Assembly: GCA_003153315.1 (NCBI GenBank)
Contig: PLYA01000077.1
Span: 2,527-66,526, forward strand
Direction: 5' to 3'
Origin: Bacteroidota bacterium
GTDB lineage: Bacteria > Bacteroidota > Bacteroidia > B-17B0 > Aurantibacillaceae
Length of the DNA stretch: 64,000 nt
Position numbers and translations under genes: made by a program. Within the stretch, counting starts at the first letter, position 1; each line of letters starts with the position of its first letter. Positions 16,923 to 25,213 of this stretch are shown here, in pieces. Below the pieces are notes generated by a model. It did not search any database. It was not told the origin of the DNA and worked only from the letters and a program-made list of their open reading frames with translations.

Positions 16923-17672
16923 TTAAGCCAAATTAATGGTTATGCAATTGCACCATGGGCCCGATTTTTCGGGGTGCACCACATCATACCAACGGAAGAA
17001 GATATACATAATTTTACCTGCGTTTGCCAGCTTAAAATCGTAAGGAAACAACGCATGGGTATCTATGCCCTGAAACGGACAATCTTCAGGCCCTTTAGGC
17101 GGTGCGGGTTGCACCTGCCCTGCGGCAACTCTGTCAACAATATCCCAGCTAAACTGTGGTATTTGCCCATCGGGGCTGCTGTGTTTGGTAGCATCGTGGC
17201 TGGTTTTGCAGCCTATCAGGTAGGTGCAAGAGCCTTTTGGGGTAAGAGATACTATTATTTGTTCTAAGATATGGTTGCCTGCGGTGCGCGCAGTGGCTAC
17301 GGGCAATAAACCCAAGGTGCCGTGGTTAGTAACCGTAAATGCTGAATTGTACAGCACGTTTTCCTTATTCCAGGGGCGCAGTGTGTTTTTTAAAAATAGT
17401 TTTTTGGCATTGGTAAAAGCCGTTGTTTGCACGCTGGTATGTGTGCCCTTTACCGATACGGGCGCCCATTTGGCTTGCAAATCGGTAATGCCGGGCACTA
17501 CTTTGTTTGCCCAGCTATTAAGCGCTCTTGCCGAAAAGTACGGAAACCCATCCGGCGCGTTTCCGGTAGTTATAAAGGCATTTATTTGTGCTAAAAAATT
17601 GGCAAGCCACGTCATAAACGGGTGGTTAGACGTAGGGATACTGCTTTTGGTTTTTTTCTTTATTAGTCCCAT
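16923..17672 (-). CDS. Conserved 249-aa protein of unknown function (copy 1), next to 21-bp array
   Basis: Not recognised as a named family. There is no signal peptide or membrane segment, so it is probably cytosolic. Residues 15-130 look helical and polar (HPFMTWLANFLAQINAFITTG, TSVQTTAFTNAKKLFLKN); residues 135-249 look beta-rich and end HPEKSGPWCNCITINLA. From memory, unnamed Bacteroidota proteins of similar size share this plan, with an Ig-like C-terminal half ending in an RW...GPW segment; that is a weak recollection, not a search result. Five cysteines lie in the C-terminal half. A copy with 239 of 249 identical residues is at 36491. A 21-bp-period array begins 37-57 bp upstream, and a T9SS gene follows. 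Confidence 0.75.
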   Translation of the reverse strand: MGLIKKKTKSSIPTSNHPFMTWLANFLAQINAFITTGNAPDGFPYFSARALNSWANKVVPGITDLQAKWAPVSVKGTHTSVQTTAFTNAKKLFLKNTLRPWNKENVLYNSAFTVTNHGTLGLLPVATARTAGNHILEQIIVSLTPKGSCTYLIGCKTSHDATKHSSPDGQIPQFSWDIVDRVAAGQVQPAPPKGPEDCPFQGIDTHALFPYDFKLANAGKIMYIFFRWYDVVHPEKSGPWCNCITINLA

Positions 17673-17708
17673 GGTTTTTGTTTTTTTGAGGTTTATATGA
17701 AGTTATAA

Positions 17709-17918
17709 GTTGCCTTTTTAACATTTTTAGGGAAGGATAAACTAACTTGAGTGAAGGATAAACTATTTTTAGGTGAGGATAAACTAACCTGAGTGAGGGG
17801 TAAAGTTTCTCCGGTGAAGGGTAGAAAGTTTTTAGCGTAGCGTAGAAGTCTTAAAAGGTGGGGTGCAGAAACTAAACCGGTGTGTTTAGTAGTTAAAAAG
17901 TTGCGGGGGAGGATAGCA
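17709..17918. repeat. Array A: degenerate tandem repeat with 21-bp period (8 clear units)
   Basis: Units can be cut every 21 bp from 17730: GGGAAGGATAAACTAACTTGA, GTGAAGGATAAACTATTTTTA, GGTGAGGATAAACTAACCTGA, GTGAGGGGTAAAGTTTCTCCG and four more to 17897, with weaker units on each side. Phase is kept exactly while the bases drift. It lies upstream of the 249-aa gene on the minus strand. The minus strand is open over it (ORF 17693-18010, heptads such as SLSFTQVSLSFPKN), but the plus strand has stops in the same phase, and array B shows the reverse, so I do not call it coding. Confidence 0.85.
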
Positions 17919-18353
17919 GAGCCAGCAATAAGGCTTGCAGCCAATGCCATGATATTAGTTTCCGATGAATTGCTTAATATTAAAGATAAATACATCATTA
18001 TACTCGGCAAACGTAAACCATTTTGTAATGCAAGTCAAGCCAACAATTTCGATATTCTTACATATGTAAGAATAGATAGTTTTTTGTAAGCTTTTTTTAC
18101 CTTGGTTGATGGGCTTTTTAACCTCAATGTTAAATAATTGTTAAGTAAAAAACAGGGCATTTTTTATGCTGTTTTGCGTTAGGGGATTAGCTCAACGTTT
18201 TAGTTTTTTTTGTTTCGCAGAATGCCGAAAAGGCATTTGAAACGGAAATCCTTTTGCTGCGTGAGATTGCCGCGCTTCGCTCGCAATGACGGGAAGTAGC
18301 AAAAGATTGAAGTGGAAAGCCCGACGGTGGTAACCCACCGGAACGCCCAAAGA
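17919..18353. other. Intergenic region with palindromic repeat-like sequence, no gene
   Basis: From the end of array A to the stop of fahA no ORF has family-like features. The right part (18221-18340) contains three hairpins and wording of the kind that recurs between genes in Bacteroidota, including ATTGCCGCGCTTCGCTCGCAAT. The short minus ORFs in the track here are shadows of these palindromes. Confidence 0.6.
18247..18308. repeat. Palindromic repeat (REP/MITE-like hairpin)
   Basis: Outer arms AATCCTTTTGCT and AGCAAAAGATT pair with one bulge. Inner ATTGC (18266-18270) pairs with GCAAT (18283-18287) around CGCGCTTCGCTC. Short perfect hairpins flank it at 18221-18237 (AATGCC...GGCATT) and 18325-18340 (CGGTGG...CCACCG). 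This is a typical non-coding repeat cluster next to a 3' end. Confidence 0.6.
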
Positions 18354-19625
18354 CTAAACAGCAGGCAGTGCTTTTGCTTTGCACTCGCCAAAGCCAACAC
18401 GCACGTTCCCTTTTTTGCAATGCCCTTTTATAATTACGGTATCGTTATCGTTAATAAACTTGCGTTCGCTGCCGTCTTTTAGTTTTATGGGGGTGGTACC
18501 TCTCCAGGTAAGCTCCAGCATAGAACCAAACTGGTGTTTATCGGGCCCGCTAATAGTACCGGATGCCATCATATCGCCCACATTTACGTTACAACCGTTT
18601 ACGGTGTGATGCGCCAGTTGCTGCTCTGCCGTCCAGTACATGTATTTGTAATTGCTTTCGGAAACCATAGTGGCTTCTCCATTTTCAGGTTGTATTAACA
18701 CCTCCAGATTAATATCAATGTTTTTGTTTCCGGTATATTCTAAGTACGGGAGCACTTTAGGGTCTTGCTTATAACCTTCTACTCTAAAAGGCTCTAAAGC
18801 ATCAAGGGTAACAATCCATGGCGACATGGTAGAGGCAAAGTTCTTAGCTAGAAAAGGTCCGAGTGGAACATACTCCCAGGTTTGTATATCGCGTGCGCTC
18901 CAATCATTAAACAACACCATGCCGAAGATATAATCATCAGCTTTTTCGGTTGAGATGCTTTCTCCCATTTTTGTTGACTTTCCAATAATAAAAGCAGTCT
19001 CCAATTCAAAATCAAGCAACTTGCAAGGACCAAACACAGGAGGTGCATCCGTAGGTTTGGTTTGCCCTTTCGGACGATGGAATCTATGCCCCGATACACG
19101 AATGGAAGAAGCCCTGCCGTGATAACCCACCGGCAAATGCTTCCAGTTAGGCAATAAAGCATTTTCAGGGTCACGGAACATTTTACCCACATTGGTGGCA
19201 TGGTCTATGCTCGAATAAAAATCGGTGTAATCGCCAATATGAACAGGCAATAACATTTGTACATCGCTCTGATGCCTGAATATTTGCTTACGATGCGCTT
19301 CATTATTTTGAAGTTCTTTATTTTCAACAGTAAGCAAATCAGAAATGCGGTCTCTTACCGCACGGGTAGTTTGTTTGCCCAGTGCAATAAAATCATTTAA
19401 ATGCTTTGCTGAGAAGATATGTGCGGGTAAATTAACTCCGTTAAAATAATGCAGATGCTGAAGCGCATTCAAATCCATCACATACTCGCCAATAGCTATA
19501 CAGGCATGGTGTTCAATTTGACTATCCTTATAAACCCCGAAAGGAATGTTTTGAATAGAGAAATCAGTATCAGGTTTTATTTCTATCCACGATTTTAACG
19601 CAGGGTTGTTAGCTTTTATTTCCAT
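18354..19625 (-). CDS. fahA: Fumarylacetoacetase
   Basis: A 423-aa enzyme for the last step of tyrosine catabolism, cleaving fumarylacetoacetate to fumarate and acetoacetate in the cytoplasm. Typical segments appear in order: FGVYKDS near 30, DFYSSIDHATNVGKMFR near 130, LPVGYHGRASSI near 160, the metal ligand region LDFELETAFIIG near 205, and FNDWSARDIQTWEYVPLGPFLAKNF near 240, followed by GDMMASGTISGP near 350. Length matches the family (about 420). No homogentisate dioxygenase or other tyrosine-pathway gene lies nearby, so the rest of the pathway must be elsewhere. Confidence 0.96.
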   Translation of the reverse strand: MEIKANNPALKSWIEIKPDTDFSIQNIPFGVYKDSQIEHHACIAIGEYVMDLNALQHLHYFNGVNLPAHIFSAKHLNDFIALGKQTTRAVRDRISDLLTVENKELQNNEAHRKQIFRHQSDVQMLLPVHIGDYTDFYSSIDHATNVGKMFRDPENALLPNWKHLPVGYHGRASSIRVSGHRFHRPKGQTKPTDAPPVFGPCKLLDFELETAFIIGKSTKMGESISTEKADDYIFGMVLFNDWSARDIQTWEYVPLGPFLAKNFASTMSPWIVTLDALEPFRVEGYKQDPKVLPYLEYTGNKNIDINLEVLIQPENGEATMVSESNYKYMYWTAEQQLAHHTVNGCNVNVGDMMASGTISGPDKHQFGSMLELTWRGTTPIKLKDGSERKFINDNDTVIIKGHCKKGNVRVGFGECKAKALPAV

Positions 19626-19676
19626 ATAAATTATTGCAGTAATATTACGTGGTAAATTTAATGACTTATTAAGACC

Positions 19677-21206
19677 GTGAAAAAAATAAAAATTGTATCA
19701 TGTATCATGTCTTTTGTATCAAGAGTTGGTACAATGTACAAAATACAATATACAATGCTGCTCCTTGTTTACTGCTTACTGTTTACTGCTAACTGTTATT
19801 CTCAGCAAACCATAACTGATTTTATTACTGATTTAAAGAAAGAGAATGAATTACAAAACGCATCTGTCAGCCTTTGTGCTATGGATGCGCAAACAGGCAC
19901 TGTAGTTTGCGAATATAATTCCAAGCTTAGTTTAACCCCTGCCAGTACGATGAAAATTATTACCACCGCAAGCGCTTTGCAATTGCTGGGTAAAGATTTC
20001 AGGTATGAAACTCTTTTGCAATACTCTGGTACGTTTGATAAAGAAAGTGGGGTGATTAATGGCGACTTATATATTAAGGGCAGTGGTGACCCATCGCTTA
20101 ATTCAGAGTATTTCCGCAAAGAAGAAGATACCTTTTATGTAGCCAATAAATGGGCAAAGGCTTTAAAAGATAAAGGTGTAAAGAAAATAACAGGTCAGTT
20201 GGTGGTGGATATCAGTTGCTTTGAAGAAGATATACCTGCCAATTGGGTATGGGGCGATATGGGTAATTACTTTGGTGCTGCTCCTTCGGGTTTATCTTAT
20301 ACAGATAATAAGTTTTATATCGTATATAAACCTGCCGCTAAGAATGGAGATAGTATGTCCATCAGTAAACTGGTTCCACAAATAGATAATGTAAACATCA
20401 GCAGTTATGTAAAAGCAGGCGGAGTGGAAGATAATGCCATGGTGTATCGCGCACCTTATGATATGGATATAAAGATTAGCGGCACATTACCTGTAAGCAC
20501 CAAGGCTCTTTCTATTGAGGGTTCTCTGCCGTTTCCTGAACAACTATTAGCCAAACATTTCCAACAAGCTTTGGCAACGCAAGGTATTGAGCTAACTAAT
20601 AAAACTGTTTTAAAAATAACCGCTTATACTAAAAAGCAATACACACAGAAACTGACTACTATATACACAAACAAATCTGCAACCTTAGAGAAGATAATCT
20701 TCTTTACCAACTTGCACAGCAACAACCAATACGCAGAAAGTATTTTCAGAACCATAGCACTAAAGAAAGCAGGCTTTGGCAGCAACTGGCAGGGTATACA
20801 AACCATTACCAATCATTTAAAAACAAATGGCTTTGATGCAAATGGTTTATTTATTAGCGATGGTAGTGGATTATCTCGAAGCAACGGTGTTACATCAGAA
20901 CACCTGACAAAAATACTTTATATGATGTGCAGTGATACACTTACTAAATTACCTTTTGCCAATTCTTTGCCGGTAGCAGGGGTTAGCGGTTCTTTACGCA
21001 ACTTAGGAAAAGGCACTGCTTTAGAGAACAATTTTAAAGCTAAAAGCGGATACATTACCCGCGTACGCTCTTATGCCGGTTATATGAAAACAAAAAGCGG
21101 AAAAGATATTTGTGTTAGTCTTATTATAAATAACTTTAATGGTAGTCCAAGCGATACAAAAAAACGAATGGAGCAGATATTCCTAAAGATTTATGAAAGC
21201 TTCTAA
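19677..21206 (+). CDS. dacB: D-alanyl-D-alanine carboxypeptidase/endopeptidase (PBP4, peptidase S13)
   Basis: A periplasmic peptidoglycan DD-carboxypeptidase and endopeptidase of the S13 family. The nucleophile motif SxxK is ASTMKIITTASALQ near residue 98, DGSGLSRSNGV near 395 carries the second motif, and KSGYITRVRSYAGY near 460 is the KTG-equivalent. The track start is a GTG at 19677; the ATGs at 19734 (MYKIQYTMLLLVYCLLF) or 19755 would give a more normal signal peptide and are equally likely. The signal region is written in low-complexity words (tactgcttactgtttactgctaactg, gtacaatgtacaaaatacaat) seen elsewhere in the window, as if a repeat had become coding. Confidence 0.92.
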   Translation: MKKIKIVSCIMSFVSRVGTMYKIQYTMLLLVYCLLFTANCYSQQTITDFITDLKKENELQNASVSLCAMDAQTGTVVCEYNSKLSLTPASTMKIITTASALQLLGKDFRYETLLQYSGTFDKESGVINGDLYIKGSGDPSLNSEYFRKEEDTFYVANKWAKALKDKGVKKITGQLVVDISCFEEDIPANWVWGDMGNYFGAAPSGLSYTDNKFYIVYKPAAKNGDSMSISKLVPQIDNVNISSYVKAGGVEDNAMVYRAPYDMDIKISGTLPVSTKALSIEGSLPFPEQLLAKHFQQALATQGIELTNKTVLKITAYTKKQYTQKLTTIYTNKSATLEKIIFFTNLHSNNQYAESIFRTIALKKAGFGSNWQGIQTITNHLKTNGFDANGLFISDGSGLSRSNGVTSEHLTKILYMMCSDTLTKLPFANSLPVAGVSGSLRNLGKGTALENNFKAKSGYITRVRSYAGYMKTKSGKDICVSLIINNFNGSPSDTKKRMEQIFLKIYESF

Positions 21207-21264
21207 ATAAATACAATCTAAAACCTCTCATCCTTATTAAATACCGCTTTTAAATCTAACCTGA

Positions 21265-21291
21265 TTGGGTATTCCAAAAAAATTATCTTTG
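21265..21291 (+). promoter_or_regulatory. Promoter of the M16 peptidase (TTG ... TATCTTTG)
   Basis: A -33 TTG and an exact -7 box TATCTTTG are 16 bp apart. The box ends 17 bp before the ATG at 21309. Confidence 0.6.
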
Positions 21292-21308
21292 TCGAAAATC
21301 ATTATACA

Positions 21309-24206
21309 ATGAACATTACAAAAATTTTAACTTTAACACTTGTTGCATCTGCAATGATATTTAATGCGCAAAACAATAAAGCGCAAACGTCTAAAAGAAC
21401 AAATATCCTGGACGCTAAAAATCCTAACAATACTATTAAACTGCTTGAAACGGTTACGAAGAAAAGTGATAATGAAATTGTTATTCCGTATAAGAAATAT
21501 GTAATGCCCAATGGCATGAACATAGTAATACACGAAGACCATAGCGACCCTATTGTTTATGTAGATGTTACTTACCATGTAGGCTCTGCAAGAGAGCAGG
21601 AAGGAAGAAGCGGTTTTGCACATTTTTTTGAACACATGATGTTTCAGGGTTCCAAGCACGTTGCCGATGAACAACATATTAAAACTGTATCTGAGGCAGG
21701 TGGAATTATGAATGGTAGTACCAATACAGATCGTACCAACTATTGGGAAGTAATGCCAATAAACCAATTAGAGGCTGCCTTGTGGTTGGAAAGCGACCGT
21801 ATGGGCTTCTTGTTGGATAGCGTTACACAAACCAAGTTCGAGGTACAGCGTTCTACTGTTAAAAACGAACGCGGACAAAACTACGATAACCGTCCGTATG
21901 GATTGGTGCAGGAAAAAATCGGAGAAGCTTTATATCCCGAAGGGCATCCATACTCTTGGAGCACTATAGGTTATTTAGTTGATTTAGACAGGGTAGATGT
22001 AAATGATTTAAAGCGTTTTTATCTGCGTTGGTATGGTGCTAATAATGCTACGCTTACTATTTCGGGAGATGTAACCGCTGAAAAAATTCTTCCTTTAATT
22101 GAAAAATACTTCGGTGATATTCCTGCGGGGCCTGCCGTAAAACCTATGCCTAAAATGCCTGCTGTATTAACTGATACTAGATATATTTCTTACGAGGATA
22201 ATATAAAATTCCCCATGATTGTGATGACCTGGCCCAGCGTTAATGTCTATAATCCAGAAAGTGCTGCTATGGACGCATTGGGTCGTATGCTGGCAGGTTC
22301 TAAATCTACTCCGTTTGAGTTGGGTTTAATTAAAACTAAAAAAGCAGTAGCTGTTCAATGCTTTAATTATGATAGAGAACTGTCCGGACAACTTATGTTG
22401 CAAGTGCGTGCAAATCAGGGAAGCAATTTAGCTGATATGCAAAAAGAAATTAATACCATATTTGAGAATTGGGAAAAACAAGGCGGTGTAACAGATGCGG
22501 AATTGGCACGCTATAAAGTATCTACTAAATCGGAGTATATAAATAGACTTAACACAGTACGTGAAAAAGGTGCTGCCTTGGCACAATATCAAACCATTAC
22601 AGGTAACCCCGATTATATTAAAAAAGAATTAGAAGCGGTTGAAAAACTTACCAAGCAGGATATTATGAATGCCTATGCTAAATACATCAAAGGAAAACCA
22701 AGTGTAATATTAAGCGTGGTGCCTAAAGGCAAACCCGAATTAAAAGCGCATGAAGATTCTTGGAAAATGTACGAAAGAAATATTCAACAGGAATCTGCTG
22801 AGTATAAAGGATTAACCTATAACCCGATTAAAGAAACATTTGATAGAGGAATGAAACCTGCCGGTGCTGAAAACCCTATAGTTAAAGTACCTGTTTACTG
22901 GCAGGATAAATTCCCTAATGGAATTAAGTTTATAGGTACTTATTCTAACGAAGTTCCTAAGGTTTCTATGCAAATTGCTATACTTGCCGGGCATCGATTT
23001 GAAACTACCGATAAAGCCGGACTTGCCTACCTCACTGCAAATCTTTTAAACGAATCTACCGAAAAGCATACCGCCGAAGAAATCAGTGATATGTTGGAAG
23101 CCCTTGGTTCTGATATTGATATATCCTGCAACGGAACAGAGATTGCTATGAATATCACCTCGCTTACCGAAAACATAGATAAAACCCTTGCCATTGCCGA
23201 AGAGATTTTATATCATCCTAAGTTTAGTCAGGATGATTTTGACCGTTCCAAAAAGCAACAATTGGATGCCATACAACAACAGCAAACAAGTGCCAGTGCT
23301 ATTGCCGATCAGCAATTTGCCCGAATCTTATACGGAAGTACTCACATTATGGGTTTACCAACCACAGGTACTACCGAAACGGTAAATACACTTACGTTAG
23401 ATGATGTAAAGGGGTATTACAAATCGCATTTATCTCCATCGCAAAGCGAAGTAATGTTGGTAGGTAATTTAACCCAGCAACAACTAATGCCTAAGCTTGC
23501 TTTCTTAAAGAATTGGGTAGATGTAAAAGTTACCAAAGCTGCCGAGCCAACCCTACCCACCATTGCCAAAACAAGTGTTTATTTTGTAGATAAGAAAGCT
23601 GCACCTCAGTCAGAGATACGCATTGGCTGTATGTCCTTACCTTATGATGCCACAGGCGATTATTACAAATCAACCATTATGAGCTTTCCTTTTGGAGGAG
23701 CCTTTAATAGTCGTTTAAATCTTTTACTAAGAGAAAAACGTGGCTTTACCTACGGTGCCCGTGGAGGATTTAACGGCGGGCGTTACGATGGTAATTTTGT
23801 AATGAGTGCCGGCGTGCGTGCTAATAGTACTGATAGCTCGGTAGTTGATTTTATGACCGAAATGAAAACCTATGCCGATAAAGGCATCAGTGCCGATGAA
23901 CTTGGCTTTACCAAAAGCAGTATGGGCCAGAGCGATGCACTTAAATACGAAGCGCCTTTTCAAAAAGCTATGTTCTTAAAGCGCTTACTGGATTATAACT
24001 TAGACGGAACCTATGTAAAAAAACAAAGCGATATCCTTTCTGCTATCACACAAAGTGAGGTTAGCGCACTTGCTAAAAAGTACCTGCCTTACAATAACGT
24101 AAACATTATTATAGTAGGTGATAAACAAAATAACTTAGATAAGATTAAGAAACTTGGCTACGATGTGAAACTGCTTGATGTTACTGGCAAAGAGATTGCG
24201 GAGTAG
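21309..24206 (+). CDS. M16 family zinc metallopeptidase (insulinase/pitrilysin type), secreted
   Basis: A 965-aa protein with a signal peptide (MNITKILTLTLVASAMIFNAQ) and two tandem M16 halves. The first half has the inverted zinc motif HFFEHMMF (HxxEH) near residue 107, with the third ligand Glu expected in the ERGQNYDNRP region. The second half (from about residue 530) has the same fold but lacks HxxEH (ILAGHRFETTDKAGLAYL), as usual for the non-catalytic half, and contains the substrate-clamp sequence RGFTYGARGGFNGG. It would degrade peptides in the periplasm or at the outer membrane. It has its own promoter and is convergent with the PASTA gene. Confidence 0.94.
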   Translation: MNITKILTLTLVASAMIFNAQNNKAQTSKRTNILDAKNPNNTIKLLETVTKKSDNEIVIPYKKYVMPNGMNIVIHEDHSDPIVYVDVTYHVGSAREQEGRSGFAHFFEHMMFQGSKHVADEQHIKTVSEAGGIMNGSTNTDRTNYWEVMPINQLEAALWLESDRMGFLLDSVTQTKFEVQRSTVKNERGQNYDNRPYGLVQEKIGEALYPEGHPYSWSTIGYLVDLDRVDVNDLKRFYLRWYGANNATLTISGDVTAEKILPLIEKYFGDIPAGPAVKPMPKMPAVLTDTRYISYEDNIKFPMIVMTWPSVNVYNPESAAMDALGRMLAGSKSTPFELGLIKTKKAVAVQCFNYDRELSGQLMLQVRANQGSNLADMQKEINTIFENWEKQGGVTDAELARYKVSTKSEYINRLNTVREKGAALAQYQTITGNPDYIKKELEAVEKLTKQDIMNAYAKYIKGKPSVILSVVPKGKPELKAHEDSWKMYERNIQQESAEYKGLTYNPIKETFDRGMKPAGAENPIVKVPVYWQDKFPNGIKFIGTYSNEVPKVSMQIAILAGHRFETTDKAGLAYLTANLLNESTEKHTAEEISDMLEALGSDIDISCNGTEIAMNITSLTENIDKTLAIAEEILYHPKFSQDDFDRSKKQQLDAIQQQQTSASAIADQQFARILYGSTHIMGLPTTGTTETVNTLTLDDVKGYYKSHLSPSQSEVMLVGNLTQQQLMPKLAFLKNWVDVKVTKAAEPTLPTIAKTSVYFVDKKAAPQSEIRIGCMSLPYDATGDYYKSTIMSFPFGGAFNSRLNLLLREKRGFTYGARGGFNGGRYDGNFVMSAGVRANSTDSSVVDFMTEMKTYADKGISADELGFTKSSMGQSDALKYEAPFQKAMFLKRLLDYNLDGTYVKKQSDILSAITQSEVSALAKKYLPYNNVNIIIVGDKQNNLDKIKKLGYDVKLLDVTGKEIAE

Positions 24207-24293
24207 GCATTTAGATAGAATCTTTAATTAACGGATAGATTAATTTGAAGGCTGGGATTCCAAATCTATGCTTTAAAAATTAAACTTTTTTCG

Positions 24294-24356
24294 ATGATAG
24301 TCATGACTATTGTAGCAATAGTCATCAGTCTCATTACAATAGTCAACACTATCACT
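24294..24356. repeat. Array D: three 21-bp units between convergent genes
   Basis: Three exact 21-bp steps: ATGATAGTCATGACTATTGTA, GCAATAGTCATCAGTCTCATT and ACAATAGTCAACACTATCACT, sharing the core AATAGTCA. The first unit contains a perfect 14-bp palindrome ATAGTCATGACTAT at 24297-24310. It lies between the 3' ends of the M16 and PASTA genes. The ORF at 24294 (MIVMTIV-AIVISLI-TIVNTIT) is a by-product of the period, not a supported gene. Confidence 0.7.
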
Positions 24357-24403
24357 ATGAAATTTTTACTTATTAGGGTAAAAAATGAAGTTTTTGGAAC
24401 TAA

Positions 24404-25201
24404 TTACTTATTCTCATCGCCCAAAGCATCTACTTTGCTTTTGTCGGCGGTAATATACATGTCTATTTTTGCCCCTGTGCTCACTTCGCGGTCATTTCCG
24501 GGCGCAGGAGTTTGTCGGTACACAAGCGCTTCGCAGGTGTCTTTCACGGTTTTATCGGCTATAATAGTGCCCACCTGTAAGGCAGAAGACTGTATTTTAC
24601 TTCTTGCATCGCAAAAACTCATTCCAATCAGGTTGGGCAGGGCCATGGTTTCATTATCTCCGTTTCCTTTACCTACCTGCAATTCAATTAAAGAGCCTTT
24701 TTTAATGCGGGTTCCCGGCGCAATTTCTTTGCCTTTATAAAATTGTTTAACCACACAGTTTTTGCAACCATCGGCAATATATTTCACGTTGGCTTTCAAT
24801 CCATAACTCTCTATCATGGCTATTGCCTGCCTTACCGACCTGTCTACCAATTTAGGCATTTCAATTTGCGGAGGCAGCATAGAGGTAACGTATAGATAAA
24901 TAACACGGTTTTCTTTTACTTCGCTTTCCTTCTCGGGATCTTGCCTTATAATGGTTCCCGGTGTTTGCTGCGGACTGTAAATAGAATCTATAATCTGGTA
25001 ACGAAGCTGTTTGTCTTTAATAAAATCGTCTAAAGCTGCAATGGGTTTTCCTGTAAAATCAGGTACTTTAATGGTTATATTGTGCTTAGTAAAAGAAGAA
25101 ACCCATCTAAGCCCTCCCCACATCACTAAAAAAGCAGTAAGCAAAGTCAGGCCTAAGTGAAGAAAAAACTTTTTGGTCTTTATAAATTTAAAGAAACTCA
25201 T
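24404..25201 (-). CDS. PASTA domain-containing membrane protein
   Basis: 265 aa with one N-terminal membrane helix (FLHLGLTLLTAFLVMWGGLRW) and three PASTA domains in the periplasm: TIKVPDFTGKPIAALDDFI, IEMPKLVDRSVRQAIAMIE and MALPNLIGMSFCDARSKIQ, each ending in a VxxYVT/LQVGKG/MYITA-type strand. PASTA domains bind peptidoglycan fragments. Unlike in Firmicutes there is no attached kinase or PBP; free PASTA proteins of this size are usual in Bacteroidota. One PASTA has a CKNC pair and the next a single Cys, so disulphides are possible. It is 12 bp downstream of a K+ channel gene on the same strand. Confidence 0.88.
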   Translation of the reverse strand: MSFFKFIKTKKFFLHLGLTLLTAFLVMWGGLRWVSSFTKHNITIKVPDFTGKPIAALDDFIKDKQLRYQIIDSIYSPQQTPGTIIRQDPEKESEVKENRVIYLYVTSMLPPQIEMPKLVDRSVRQAIAMIESYGLKANVKYIADGCKNCVVKQFYKGKEIAPGTRIKKGSLIELQVGKGNGDNETMALPNLIGMSFCDARSKIQSSALQVGTIIADKTVKDTCEALVYRQTPAPGNDREVSTGAKIDMYITADKSKVDALGDENK

Positions 25202-25213
25202 AATTAAGCTAAC

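Noticed and set aside
17709-17918. 21-bp arrays as CRISPR
   Set aside because: There is no constant repeat with unique spacers; units are contiguous and vary throughout, and no cas genes are in the window.
17693-18010. Minus-strand ORF of 105 aa over array A
   Set aside because: Same reasoning as for array B; the repeated SLSFTQ/SLSFPKN wording follows from the 21-bp units, and no start signal was found.
24294-24740. Plus-strand ORF of 148 aa starting in array D
   Set aside because: It runs antisense through the PASTA gene, which has clear domains on the minus strand.
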